Shown here in pieces: positions 36,333 through 44,933 of a stretch of DNA of 64,000 nt. This DNA is from Arthrobacter oryzae. GTDB lineage: Bacteria > Actinomycetota > Actinomycetes > Actinomycetales > Micrococcaceae. The stretch lies in NCBI RefSeq assembly GCF_003634095.1, contig NZ_RBIR01000002.1:558001-622000 (forward strand), read 5' to 3'. The position numbers were made by a program, and so were the translations under genes. The number at the start of each line of letters is the position of its first letter. Positions within the stretch are counted from its first letter, which is position 1. Below the pieces are notes generated by a model. It did not search any database and was not told where the DNA came from. It saw only the letters and a list, made by a program, of their open reading frames with translations.

Positions 36333-36872
36333 ATGGCTGAACTGACGATTTCCGGTGACATCCACCCCATCCTCAAAGACGATTACGCCTCGGAATGGAT
36401 GGGCATCGAAGTTGTGGCCTTGGCCGACGGACATGCCACGATCCGCATGACTCTCCGGCAGGAAATGCTTAACGGATTCGGCATGGCCCATGGCGGAATG
36501 ATCTTCGCCTTCGGCGACACAGCGTTCGCGCTGGCCTGCAATCCGGCCAACCCGAAACCGGGCGAAGCCGGGCCCGGCACAGGCACCATCACCGTGGCCT
36601 CCGGCGTCGATATCAACTTCCTCAAGCCGGCCTTCCGCGGCCAGGTGCTGACCGCCGTCGCCAACCGCCGCGCCAGCACCGGGCGCAGCGGCCTCTACGA
36701 CGTCCAGATCTACGCCGCGGATCCCGTCACGGGCGCGCAGCCGGCCCCCGCCGGCTCGGCGCCCGCTGCCACCATCCCGGGCGAACTCCCCTCCGACATC
36801 GCCACCGATGCCCCTACGTGGGAACTCGTCGCCGAGTTCCGCGGCCGCAGCCGCACCATCTCCAAGAAATAG
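36333..36872 (+). CDS. paaI: PaaI-type hotdog thioesterase
   Basis: A hotdog-fold acyl-CoA thioesterase thought to free CoA from dead-end intermediates of the phenylacetate pathway. The 179 residues contain the active-site loop NGFGMAHGGMIFAFGDTAFALAC and INFLKPAFRGQVLTA. Two features are unusual: a ~20-residue Ala/Pro/Gly-rich insertion near residues 130-155, and extra length over the ~140 residues usual for PaaI. ATG 36333 has GGAGG nine bases upstream. The ATG seven bases before it runs into a stop at once. paaK follows 16 bases later. Confidence 0.87.
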   Translation: MAELTISGDIHPILKDDYASEWMGIEVVALADGHATIRMTLRQEMLNGFGMAHGGMIFAFGDTAFALACNPANPKPGEAGPGTGTITVASGVDINFLKPAFRGQVLTAVANRRASTGRSGLYDVQIYAADPVTGAQPAPAGSAPAATIPGELPSDIATDAPTWELVAEFRGRSRTISKK

Positions 36873-36888
36873 AAACAGGGAACCCCAG

Positions 36889-38217
36889 ATGACCCAAGAA
36901 ACCGTCGCCTCCACCAGTGATGCTGTCCTGGACCGCGAAGAAACCATCTCCCGCGACGAACTGGAGGCCCTGCAGCTCAGCCGCCTGCAGCACACCGTGG
37001 CGTACGCCTACGACCGCGTTCCCCTGTACAAGCGCAAGTTCGACGAGGCCGGCGTCCACCCCACGGACCTTCGCGAACTCTCGGACCTCGGCAAGTTCCC
37101 CTTCACCACCAAGGAGGACCTGCGCCTGGAGTACCCCTTCGGCATGTTCGCCGTGCCGCAGCACGAGGTCGCCCGGATCCACGCCAGCTCCGGCACAACC
37201 GGCCGCGCCACCGTGGTGGGCTACACCAAGAAGGACCTCGCCGACTGGGCCAAGCTGGTTGCCCGCTCGCTCCGCGCCTCCGGAGTCCGGCCCGGCATGA
37301 AGGTCCACAACGCCTACGGCTACGGCCTGTTCACCGGCGGCATGGGCGCCCACGCCGGCGCCGAGGCCCTCGGCTGCACCGTCATCCCGATCTCCGGCGG
37401 CCAGACGGAGCGCCAGATTACGCTCATCCAGGACTTCAAGCCCGACGCCATCCTGGCCACCCCCACCTACCTGCTGACCATTGCCGACGCCATGATCAAG
37501 CAGGGCATCGACCCGGCCTCCACCTCGCTGAAGTACGCAGTCCTGGGCGCCGAACCGTGGACCGAGGAAATGCGGCACGAGCTCGAGGTGACCATGAACC
37601 TCAAGGCCTGCGACATCTACGGACTCTCCGAGGTCATGGGCCCCGGCGTCGCCGGCGAAGCTGTGGAAACCCAGGACGGCAGCCACATCTGGGAGGACCA
37701 CTTCCGGCCCGAGATCATCGACGCCTTCGACCCCTCAGTGGTCCTGGGCGACGGCGAACCTGGCGAGCTGGTCTTCACCTCGCTCACCAAGGAAGCCCTG
37801 CCGATCATCCGGTACCGCACCAAGGACCTCACCCGGCTGCTGCCGGGCACCGCGCGCCCGGCGCACCGCCGCATGGGACGCATCACCGGCCGCAGCGACG
37901 ACATGATCATCCTGCGCGGCGTGAACCTGTTCCCGTCCCAGATCGAGGAAATCGCCCTGCGCATCCCGGAGCTGAGCCCGCACTTCCAGCTGGAACTCAC
38001 CCGGCCCGAGGGCCACCGGATGGACCAGATGACCGTCAAGATCGAGCGCCGCGACACCGTCACGATCGAAAGCGGCGCGGCGGCGGCCAAGGTCCTGCAG
38101 CAGCAGATCAAGATCCACGTCGGCTCCTCCTGCATGGTCGACGTCGTCGAACCGGGCTCGCTGGAGCGGTCCAACGGCAAACTGCGGCGCATCTACGACA
38201 TGCGCCCGAAGGGCTGA
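36889..38217 (+). CDS. paaK: Phenylacetate-CoA ligase
   Basis: PaaK activates phenylacetate to phenylacetyl-CoA with ATP and commits it to the pathway. The 442 residues carry the AMP-binding loop ASSGTTGRATVVGYT, FLYG-region equivalents in YGYGLFTGGMGAH, the DIYGLSEVMGPGVA motif, and the hinge GRSDDMIILRGVNLFPSQIE. ATG 36889 has AGGG eight bases upstream; the frame upstream overlaps paaI and is not part of the protein. Confidence 0.95.
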   Translation: MTQETVASTSDAVLDREETISRDELEALQLSRLQHTVAYAYDRVPLYKRKFDEAGVHPTDLRELSDLGKFPFTTKEDLRLEYPFGMFAVPQHEVARIHASSGTTGRATVVGYTKKDLADWAKLVARSLRASGVRPGMKVHNAYGYGLFTGGMGAHAGAEALGCTVIPISGGQTERQITLIQDFKPDAILATPTYLLTIADAMIKQGIDPASTSLKYAVLGAEPWTEEMRHELEVTMNLKACDIYGLSEVMGPGVAGEAVETQDGSHIWEDHFRPEIIDAFDPSVVLGDGEPGELVFTSLTKEALPIIRYRTKDLTRLLPGTARPAHRRMGRITGRSDDMIILRGVNLFPSQIEEIALRIPELSPHFQLELTRPEGHRMDQMTVKIERRDTVTIESGAAAAKVLQQQIKIHVGSSCMVDVVEPGSLERSNGKLRRIYDMRPKG

Positions 38218-38241
38218 CCCGGCCCGCTTGTTCAGCCACCC

Positions 38242-38291
38242 GGTCAGCCCCGGCCGGCGGGTCCTTTGCGGCACGCCGGCCGGGGCTGACC
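38242..38291. terminator. Strong hairpin between paaK and paaR
   Basis: A perfect 18-bp stem (38242-38259 paired with 38274-38291) with a 14-base loop lies 24 bases after the paaK stop. There is no T-tract. Its right arm runs directly into a PaaR-type half-site, so termination and regulation are packed into the same 60 bases. Confidence 0.65.
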
Positions 38292-38302
38292 GACCGTTCA
38301 TG
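38287..38302. promoter_or_regulatory. Probable PaaR autoregulatory site
   Basis: TGACCGACCGTTCATGAG keeps the central ACCGACCGTTC core of the other four sites but lacks the TTA flank. It lies 15 bases before the paaR start codon, as expected for a repressor controlling its own gene. The match is weaker than the rest. Confidence 0.5.
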
Positions 38303-38316
38303 AGAAACTAGCGAGT

Positions 38317-38922
38317 ATGCCCACCTCAGAGACCACCACCAAGCGCGGCCGGCCCGGCTATGACCAGCAATCAGTCCTGCTGATCGCCGTCGACGTCTTC
38401 AACCGCCACGGCTACGACGCCACTTCCATGGGCATCCTCGCCGAGAACCTGGGCATCTCCAAGTCAGCGATCTACCACCACGTGCCATCCAAGGGCGATC
38501 TGCTCAAGCTCGCCCTGGACCACGCACTCGGCGGCCTCGAGGCCATCCTGGACCGGCCCGAGGCACAGACCGGCTCTGCCGACGCCCGGCTGGAGTTCGT
38601 GGTCCGGGAGACCATCTCGGTGCTGGTGGAACGGCTGCCGTTCGTGACGCTGCTGCTGCGGCTGCGCGGCAACACGGAGATCGAACGGGACGCGCTGGAA
38701 CGGCGCCGCACCTTCGACCACAAGGTGGCTGCACTGATTTCCGAGGCCCGGGACGAGGGCACGCTCCGCCAGGACATCGATCCGCGAACGGTTGCCCGGC
38801 TGCTGTTCGGCACCATCAACTCGATCGTGGAATGGTACAAGCCCGGCGGCTCGCTGTCGCCTCAAAAGCTTGCCGACGACGTCATCACCATGGCGTTCCA
38901 CGGCCTCCACGTCCCGCGCTGA
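38317..38922 (+). CDS. paaR: TetR family repressor PaaR
   Basis: A 201-residue TetR regulator. The N-terminal helix-turn-helix is DVFNRHGYDATSMGILAENL then GISKSAIYHHVPSKGDLL, and the all-helical C-terminal domain runs from about residue 65. Its location between paaK and paaZ, and the shared operators at each paa unit, make it the likely phenylacetyl-CoA-responsive repressor, like the TetR-type PaaR known from Corynebacterium glutamicum. Binding and effector are inferred. Confidence 0.85.
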   Translation: MPTSETTTKRGRPGYDQQSVLLIAVDVFNRHGYDATSMGILAENLGISKSAIYHHVPSKGDLLKLALDHALGGLEAILDRPEAQTGSADARLEFVVRETISVLVERLPFVTLLLRLRGNTEIERDALERRRTFDHKVAALISEARDEGTLRQDIDPRTVARLLFGTINSIVEWYKPGGSLSPQKLADDVITMAFHGLHVPR

Positions 38923-38990
38923 CCCGGCACGTCCGCACCTTCCGCGGACTCGCCATTGACGCCGTCAGGCTCCGGGGTCACGCTGGGGAA

Positions 38991-39830
38991 ATGGCGACGC
39001 GACTATCCAAGGTTCTGCTCGAATCCTTTCCGCAGCTGCGCTACGAACCCACCGCCAAAAGGGTCCGAGCGAGTCTCGCAGGGATCACCGTTGTCGATAC
39101 CCTGCGCGCCTACCTGGTCTGGGAGCCGCGGCGCATCACCCCGATCTTTGCCGTGCCGGAGCCGGAACTCCGGGCGGAGCTGACCAGGTCCGGCGGCTCG
39201 GGGACCGAAGTCCCGGAGCGCGGCGTCAGGCTCTCCGCCGACGCACCGGTCTCGCTCGACCCGCGCACGGGCTTTGGCAGGCACACTACCTCCGGGGAGC
39301 AGCTCGACGTCGTGGCAGCAACCGGGGTGGCACCAGGGGCCGCATTCCGTCCCGACGACGCTGATCTTGCCGGCTACATCGTGCTCGATTTCGACGCCTT
39401 CGACTGGCTGGAGGATGACGAGGAGATTATCGGCCATCCCCGTGACCCGTTCCACCGGGTGGACATCCGGGCCTCCTCCCTGCGTGTTGAAGTAGCGCTC
39501 GACGGCGTTACGATCGCCAGTACGAACAGCGCACAGTTCCTCTATGAGACGCTGCTCCCGGTCCGGTACTACATCCCCCCGCGGGATGTGCGCCTGGACC
39601 TGATGGAGGAAAGCCCCAAGCGGACAGTCTGCCCCTACAAAGGCGAGGCCCGCTATTGGACTTATCCGGATTCCGTAAACGGCCGGAACATCGCCTGGAG
39701 CTATGACAGGCGCTTCCGGGATGCCGCGCAGATCCACTCCCTGGTGAGCTTTTTCAATGAGCGGGTGGACCTGACCGTGGACGGCGTGCTGCAGCCACGA
39801 CCCGTGACGCCCTGGTCCCGGCCGGGCTGA
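38991..39830 (+). CDS. DUF427 domain protein
   Basis: A 279-residue protein of the DUF427 type, function unknown. The conserved block is VRVEVALDGVTIASTNSAQFLYE-like (residues about 160-185), followed by PVRYYIPPRDVRLDLMEES, CPYKGEARYWTY and NIAWSYDRRF. The ~130 residues before it look like a diverged copy of the same fold (PTAKRVRASLAGITVVDTLRAYLVWEP and ITPIFAVPEPEL), so the protein may be a tandem DUF427. ATG 38991 was chosen because the frame upstream overlaps paaR. Confidence 0.75.
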   Translation: MATRLSKVLLESFPQLRYEPTAKRVRASLAGITVVDTLRAYLVWEPRRITPIFAVPEPELRAELTRSGGSGTEVPERGVRLSADAPVSLDPRTGFGRHTTSGEQLDVVAATGVAPGAAFRPDDADLAGYIVLDFDAFDWLEDDEEIIGHPRDPFHRVDIRASSLRVEVALDGVTIASTNSAQFLYETLLPVRYYIPPRDVRLDLMEESPKRTVCPYKGEARYWTYPDSVNGRNIAWSYDRRFRDAAQIHSLVSFFNERVDLTVDGVLQPRPVTPWSRPG

Positions 39831-39972
39831 TCCGGGCTGATTCCGGCTGACCGCGGGCACGGGAACCAGGCCTGGACAGCGCGTCTGGACAACAGAAGGG
39901 GCGCCCCGCTGAGCCGGAACGCCGCCCTTCTGTCCACCCTGCTCTGTTCCCCCCGAATTTCCAGGGTAGGCC

Positions 39973-40380
39973 TCAGAGCTGGTAATCAGCTGCCGTGGTG
40001 ATGTTCTCGTGCACGCACAGAATGTTGTGCTCGGAGTCCATGAACCAGGCGCACTTCTCTGAATCGGTTGTACAAATGTGGTTTTCGGTCTTGAGATCCG
40101 GGAGATCGTAGTCCTGGAATATGACGCCCTTGGCTTCCATTTCCTGGACTGTGCGTTCGATCTCGCTGACTTCGAAACTCAGGGTGGTGTGCTCTGAGTG
40201 CTTTCCATCCTTGACTGGCATCAACTGCAGCATCGGGCCGTCGCCGCTGCCGAACAATTCGCTTCCGTCTTCCGCCACGCCGCGGTGTGGGAGTCCGAGT
40301 GTATCCGCATAGAAATGACGGGCGCGCTCTTTATCATCCACGGGCAGGACGGTTGTGGCTTTGTTCAATACTAGGGTCAT
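39973..40380 (-). CDS. VOC superfamily (glyoxalase/bleomycin resistance-like) protein
   Basis: A 135-residue single vicinal-oxygen-chelate module: VLPVDDKERARHFYADTLGLP at the start and MDSEHNILCVHE near the end. The ribosome site AGGAGG eight bases before ATG 40380 is unusually strong. Base composition is visibly lower in G+C than the neighbours and codons such as AAT, TTT and GAA are common, which suggests acquisition. The substrate is unknown; DUF-type VOC proteins of this size often have no enzyme activity. Confidence 0.8.
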   Translation of the reverse strand: MTLVLNKATTVLPVDDKERARHFYADTLGLPHRGVAEDGSELFGSGDGPMLQLMPVKDGKHSEHTTLSFEVSEIERTVQEMEAKGVIFQDYDLPDLKTENHICTTDSEKCAWFMDSEHNILCVHENITTAADYQL

Positions 40381-40459
40381 TTTGCCACCTCCTACGTTGA
40401 AGATTTTACGCCGGAGCAGCATGGAAAGAGCTTGCAAATTGCGCCCCTGAACCGGCGAA

Positions 40460-40550
40460 GCTCCCTCCGCGCCGCTTGGGTTGCTCTATCACTTGTGGCT
40501 GCCAATCCGACGTTTTGGCAGCCACAAGTGATAGAGCAACGGGAGGGAGC
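40460..40550. repeat. Perfect 25-bp inverted repeat with outer arms
   Basis: The arms 40480-40504 and 40516-40540 are perfectly complementary over 25 bases around an 11-base loop. A second, outer pair, GCTCCCTCC (40460-40468) and GGAGGGAGC (40542-40550), extends the symmetry. The right end GCAAC-GGGAGGGAGCGTC resembles the right end of the R elements. It lies between paaZ and the VOC gene and could act as a terminator or processing site. Confidence 0.85.
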
Positions 40551-40561
40551 GTCCGGAAGGG

Positions 40562-42664
40562 CTACTTCTCGACGAGGGTCAGGACGTCGTAGGTCGCCAC
40601 GATTTCGTCGTTCTGGTTCGTCAGGACGGCGTCCCAGGCCACCTCGCCGTACTCGTCGGTCTCACGCGGGGTGATTTTCTTGGCCGTCAGGGTCACCCGG
40701 ATGGAGTCGCCCGCGGCCACCGGGGTGATGAAGCGCAGGTTCTCCAGGCCGTAGTTGGCCAGGACGGGGCCCGGCGCGGGCTCCACGAAGAGGCCGGCGC
40801 CCCACGCCAGGAGCAGGTAGCCGTGCGCCACGATGCCGGGGAAGAACGGGTTGGCGGCCGCGGCTTCCTGGTTGGTGTGGGCGTAGAAGGTGTCGCCCGT
40901 GGAGTTCGCGAACTTGGTGATCTCCTCCAGGGAGACCTCACGCAGCTCCGAGCGGATGGCGTCGCCGATATGCAGCGTGGCCAGGGACTTCCGGAACGGG
41001 TGCTGGCCCTCGGTGTCGAGGGTGAAGTTGCGGTCTGCCCCCGTGTGCCACACGCCCGTGACGGCGGTCAGCATGTTGGGCGAGCCCTGGATCGCGGTGC
41101 GCTGCATGTGGTGCATCACGGAGCGGATGCCGCCCAGCTCTTCGCCGCCGCCGGCACGCCCGGGTCCGCCGTGGACCAGGTGCGGGACGGGTGAGCCGTG
41201 GCCGGTGGAGCTGCGGGCGTCCTCGCGGTTGAGCATGAGCACACGGCCGTGGTGGGCCGCGATCCCGGTCACGAGTTCACGCGCCACGGCGGGGTCATTC
41301 GTGCAGACCGAGGCGACGAGCGAGCCGCCGCCGCGGGCGGCGAGGCGGACGGCGTCGGCCAGGTCCGTGTAGCCGATCACGGACGACACCGGGCCGAAGG
41401 CCTCCAGCGAGTGGACCTCCTCGGCTTCCGGGTCGGCCCAGCTCAGCAGGACCGGGGACATGAAGGCACCGCCTCCGACGACGCCGACGCTTCCGTCCGC
41501 GCTGGTGACCTTCGGCGCGTCGAGCGTGCCGTACGCAAGCTCACCGCCGGCGTCGAGCATGGTTTGGACCGCGGCCCGGACGTCGGCGAGCTGTTCCCGG
41601 GAGGCCAGGGCGCCCATCGTCACGCCCTCGGCGCGGGGGTCCCCGAGCACCACGCGTTCCCGGATGCGCTCCCCCACCGCGGCGACGACGTCGGAGACCA
41701 GCTCCTGCGGGACGATCGCACGACGGATGGAAGTGCATTTCTGGCCGGCCTTGGCGGTCATCTCGGTGACGAGGGACTTGATGAAGGCGTCGAATTCCGG
41801 CGTGCCCTTGACAGCGTCCGGGCCCAGGATCGCGGCGTTGAGGGAGTCCGTCTCGGAGGTGAAGCGGACGCCGCCCTTGACCACATTGGGGTGGGACTTC
41901 AGCGTGTTGGCGGTGGAGGCCGAGCCGGTGAAGGCCACGAGGTCGCGGTAGTCCAGGTGGTCAAGCAGGGTGCGGACCGAGCCGGAAATGAGCTGCAGCG
42001 AGCCCTTGGGCAGGATGCCGGATTCGTCGATCGCCTTGACCACTGCCGCGGCCACGTAGCCGGTGGGGGTGGCGGGCTTGACGATGGTCGGCACGCCCGC
42101 GATGAAGGCCGGGGCCAGCTTCTCCAGCATGCCCCAGACCGGGAAGTTGAAGGCGTTGATCTGGACGGCGACGCCGGGGATGCGGGTGTAGATGTGCTCG
42201 CCGGCGAAGGAGCCGTCCTTGGACAGCACCTCCATGGGGCCGTCCACCACCACCTGGGAGTTGGGAAGCTCGCGGCGGCCTTTGGACCCGAACGTGAAGA
42301 GCACGCCGATGCCGCCGTCGATGTCGATCATCGAGTCGATCTTGGTGGCCCCGGTCTGCGCCGAAAGAGCGTAGAACTCCTCGCGCCGGCCGTTGAGGTA
42401 CTGCGCCAGTTCCTTGAGCTTGAGGGCGCGCTGGTGGAAGGTCAGCTTGCCCAGTTCCGCCTGCCCGGTAGTGCGGCCGTAGTCCACGACGCCGGCGAGG
42501 TCGAGTCCTTCGGTGCTCACCTTGGCCAGGAGTTCCCCGGTGCTGGCGTCCAGGACCGGGGCGGCGCCGGCGGCGGAGGCAGCGTCGGGAGTCCACCAGG
42601 AGCCCCGGATGAAGCTGGGAACGATCTCTACTGTGTCTACTGTGGGTACGACTGTGGTGGTCAT
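40562..42664 (-). CDS. paaZ: Bifunctional oxepin-CoA hydrolase / semialdehyde dehydrogenase PaaZ
   Basis: PaaZ opens the oxepin ring and oxidises the resulting semialdehyde to 3-oxo-5,6-dehydrosuberyl-CoA. The 700 residues are an N-terminal aldehyde dehydrogenase (about 1-520) with INAFNFPVWG, TGSASTANTL, RFTSETDSLN and the catalytic cysteine in AGQKCTSIRRA. A C-terminal MaoC-type hydratase (about 545-700) has NPFFPGIVAHGYLLLAWGAG. ATG 42664 has GGAAGGA upstream; the further 105 open codons are antisense to the divergent thioesterase and promoter. Confidence 0.95.
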   Translation of the reverse strand: MTTTVVPTVDTVEIVPSFIRGSWWTPDAASAAGAAPVLDASTGELLAKVSTEGLDLAGVVDYGRTTGQAELGKLTFHQRALKLKELAQYLNGRREEFYALSAQTGATKIDSMIDIDGGIGVLFTFGSKGRRELPNSQVVVDGPMEVLSKDGSFAGEHIYTRIPGVAVQINAFNFPVWGMLEKLAPAFIAGVPTIVKPATPTGYVAAAVVKAIDESGILPKGSLQLISGSVRTLLDHLDYRDLVAFTGSASTANTLKSHPNVVKGGVRFTSETDSLNAAILGPDAVKGTPEFDAFIKSLVTEMTAKAGQKCTSIRRAIVPQELVSDVVAAVGERIRERVVLGDPRAEGVTMGALASREQLADVRAAVQTMLDAGGELAYGTLDAPKVTSADGSVGVVGGGAFMSPVLLSWADPEAEEVHSLEAFGPVSSVIGYTDLADAVRLAARGGGSLVASVCTNDPAVARELVTGIAAHHGRVLMLNREDARSSTGHGSPVPHLVHGGPGRAGGGEELGGIRSVMHHMQRTAIQGSPNMLTAVTGVWHTGADRNFTLDTEGQHPFRKSLATLHIGDAIRSELREVSLEEITKFANSTGDTFYAHTNQEAAAANPFFPGIVAHGYLLLAWGAGLFVEPAPGPVLANYGLENLRFITPVAAGDSIRVTLTAKKITPRETDEYGEVAWDAVLTNQNDEIVATYDVLTLVEK

Positions 42665-42710
42665 CGTTGACGGGTCCTTCCAACGCGGGGCAAGATCAAC
42701 ACGGCCAGCA

Positions 42711-42732
42711 TTACTGACCGTCCGTTCGGTAA
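42711..42732. promoter_or_regulatory. PaaR operator between paaZ and the second paaI
   Basis: This is the most symmetric copy: TTACTGACCG and CGTTCGGTAA pair around the centre across 22 bases. It lies in the 162-base gap between the divergent starts of paaZ and the thioesterase gene and could repress both. Confidence 0.8.
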
Positions 42733-42826
42733 TATGTCTACAGTACATGAATGAGGCCTGCCGCACACTAGCTGTGGCAGCACAGACCGGTCCGGCCGTT
42801 GGTCGGCCGGCAATGAAGGAGACGCT

Positions 42827-43243
42827 ATGACGCCCGAGACCGGCAGCACCGAGTTGTGGAAGATCACCCTCGGGGAACTCGACGAGAAGATGGGCGTGAA
42901 AATCGTCGAGGAGTCCGTGGACCGCGTGGTGGCGACCATGCCGGTGGAGGGCAACCGGCAGTCGTTCGGGCTCCTGCACGGCGGCGCCTCGCTGGCCGTC
43001 GGCGAGGCCGTGGGATCATGGGCCGCCGTGATCCATGCCAGCACCCTGGGCAAGACGGCCGTGGGCGTGGACGTCTCGGCGACGCATCACAAATCGGCGC
43101 GGGAGGGGACCATCACCATCACGGCAACCCCGATCCACTTGGGCGGCACGCTGACCACCCACGAGGTGCTGATCACGAACGAGGCCGGCCAGCGGCTGTG
43201 CACGCTGCGGATCACCAACCTGCTGCTGGACCGCAAGGCCTGA
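42827..43243 (+). CDS. paaI: PaaI-type hotdog thioesterase, second copy
   Basis: A 138-residue hotdog thioesterase of standard PaaI length. The loop QSFGLLHGGASLAVGEAVGSW and the GVDVSATHHKSAREGTI strand are typical. It is divergent from paaZ across a PaaR operator. With the longer copy at 36333 the pathway has two such proteins, which may differ in substrate or be redundant. Confidence 0.88.
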   Translation: MTPETGSTELWKITLGELDEKMGVKIVEESVDRVVATMPVEGNRQSFGLLHGGASLAVGEAVGSWAAVIHASTLGKTAVGVDVSATHHKSAREGTITITATPIHLGGTLTTHEVLITNEAGQRLCTLRITNLLLDRKA

Positions 43244-43309
43244 CTCTTCTCCCTCCCTACCGCTGCCCCGCCTTACTGTCCCGCCTTACTGACCCGCCAC
43301 CCGCGAGTT

Positions 43310-43365
43310 CGCCGTAAACCTGCGGAGTCGCCGTAGCCGTCCGGCGACCCCGCAGGCTTGCGGCG
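43310..43365. repeat. Inverted repeat before the flavohemoglobin gene
   Basis: The 24-base arms at 43310-43333 and 43342-43365 pair with about three mismatches. They contain the ACCTGCGG-GTCGCCG word that also recurs at 44766-44860, on the far side of the flavohemoglobin gene. Confidence 0.75.
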
Positions 43366-43525
43366 ACCCCGGCGGAGCTGCCCGGACCGGAGCCCACCTA
43401 CACCGGCCTTCCCCGTTGACGTAGAGCCGATCGGCCCGGAAGGCAAGGTGCCCGGACTGTTAGCGTGGAAGTGCCGATTTGCCCGGCGCCGCCGGGTATC
43501 CCCGGTCGCACCGGAAGGGTCCACC

Positions 43526-44734
43526 ATGCTCTCAGACACCTCACTTCCCGTAATCCAGGCAACGCTGCCCGTGGTCGGCGAGCACATCGAGGAGATCGCC
43601 AAGCGCTTCTACCGACACATGTTCGAGGCACGGCCGGATCTTTTGGACGGACTCTTCAACCGCGGGAACCAGGCCGACGGCCGCCAGCAGCAGGCGCTAG
43701 CCGGATCCATCGCGGCATTCGCCGGCATGCTCGTGGAGAAACCGGATCAGGTGCCGGACCATCTGCTCTCCCGGGTGGCCCACAAACACGTCTCGCTCGG
43801 GCTCAGCCCCGACCAGTACCAGATCGTCCACGACAACCTCATGTGGGCGATCGTGGATGTCCTCGGGGATGCCGTCACGCCGGAGGTCGCCGCCGCCTGG
43901 GACGAGGTCTACTGGCTGATGGCGAACCTTCTCATCAACAAGGAACGCGGCCTGTATAACGCCGTGCACCTCTCCCCCGAGACCATCTGGCGGACATGGC
44001 GGGTGGTGCGCAGGATCCAGGAGACGGACGACGTCGTCTCCTTCGTCGTCGAACGGACCGACGAGCGCGACGTCAAGCCGTCCCTGCCGGGGCAGTACGT
44101 GACCATCAAGATGACCATGCCAGACGGCGTGCAGCAGCCCCGGCAATACAGCCTCACGAGGGCCGACGACGGGCAACACCGGCAGTTCGCCGTCAAACGG
44201 GTCCATGGACTCGAAACTCCCGACGGCGAGATGTCCACGCTGCTTCACAACGATGTCCAGGTGGGCGACGAAGTGGTGCTCTCGGCACCGTTCGGCGACG
44301 TCGTGCTGGAGTACACGGACCGTCCCCTGGTGATGGCCAGCGCCGGAATCGGCATCACTCCCATGGCCGGGATGCTCTCCCACCTCGTGCAGTCCGGTTC
44401 GCAACGGCAGGTGATGCTTTTGCATGCCGATGACAGCGAGGCATCCTTCCCGCTCCGCGCGCAGGTCACGGAGGATCTCGCGAAACTGGCCGACGGGACC
44501 TTGAAGACATGGTTCCTGACCCCCGCCGAGGCCGGAGAGTCATCCGGTTCCGTGTTCTCCGGTTTCATGGATGTCAGTCAGGTGGATCTCCCTGACGACG
44601 CCGAGTACTACCTCTGCGGTCCCCTGCCGTTCCTGAAATCGGTTCGGAGCGCCCTGATCGCGGGCGGCACGCCGGCCAAGGACATCCAATACGAGGTTTT
44701 CGGCCCTGATCTCTGGCTGGCTGACTTCCAGTAA
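43526..44734 (+). CDS. hmp: Flavohemoglobin (nitric oxide dioxygenase)
   Basis: A 402-residue enzyme that oxidises nitric oxide to nitrate. The N-terminal globin (about 1-140) has the proximal histidine region RVAHKHVSLGLSPDQY. The FAD domain has PGQYVTIKM and QPRQYSLTRA, and the NAD(P) domain has MASAGIGITPMAGML and YYLCGPLPFLKSVR. ATG 43526 has GGAAGGG upstream. No NsrR/NorR gene is adjacent. The gene is isolated, with related repeats on both sides. Confidence 0.94.
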   Translation: MLSDTSLPVIQATLPVVGEHIEEIAKRFYRHMFEARPDLLDGLFNRGNQADGRQQQALAGSIAAFAGMLVEKPDQVPDHLLSRVAHKHVSLGLSPDQYQIVHDNLMWAIVDVLGDAVTPEVAAAWDEVYWLMANLLINKERGLYNAVHLSPETIWRTWRVVRRIQETDDVVSFVVERTDERDVKPSLPGQYVTIKMTMPDGVQQPRQYSLTRADDGQHRQFAVKRVHGLETPDGEMSTLLHNDVQVGDEVVLSAPFGDVVLEYTDRPLVMASAGIGITPMAGMLSHLVQSGSQRQVMLLHADDSEASFPLRAQVTEDLAKLADGTLKTWFLTPAEAGESSGSVFSGFMDVSQVDLPDDAEYYLCGPLPFLKSVRSALIAGGTPAKDIQYEVFGPDLWLADFQ

Positions 44735-44765
44735 CCCGGCAGCGCGCTGATCTGTCCGGACCCGT

Positions 44766-44893
44766 GGGGTCGCCGCAGACCTGCGGGGTCGCCGGGAGTC
44801 GCCTAGACCTGCGGGGTCGCCGTAGACCTGCTGAGCGCCCGGGACCCGCCGGAGTCGCCGCAAGCGTGCGTCGTCGCCGTGCAGTTACGGCGA
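44766..44893. repeat. GTCGCCG-type direct and inverted repeats after the flavohemoglobin gene
   Basis: Three near-copies of AGACCTGCGGGGTCGCCG occur between 44777 and 44830, followed by inverted relatives up to 44893 (GGAGTCGCCGCAAGCGTGCG). They belong to the same family as 43310-43365. There is no coding potential. Confidence 0.7.
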
Positions 44894-44933
44894 CGCCGGG
44901 CGTTTCCGGCGAACCCGGCGTGGAATCCGGCTG

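Noticed and set aside
42665..42979. Upstream extension of the paaZ frame
   Set aside because: It would cover the PaaR operator and run antisense into the divergent thioesterase gene. The ATG at 42664 has a good ribosome site.
44766..44893. Spaced direct repeats as a CRISPR array
   Set aside because: Repeat spacing is irregular, copies differ, inverted copies are mixed in and there are no cas genes.
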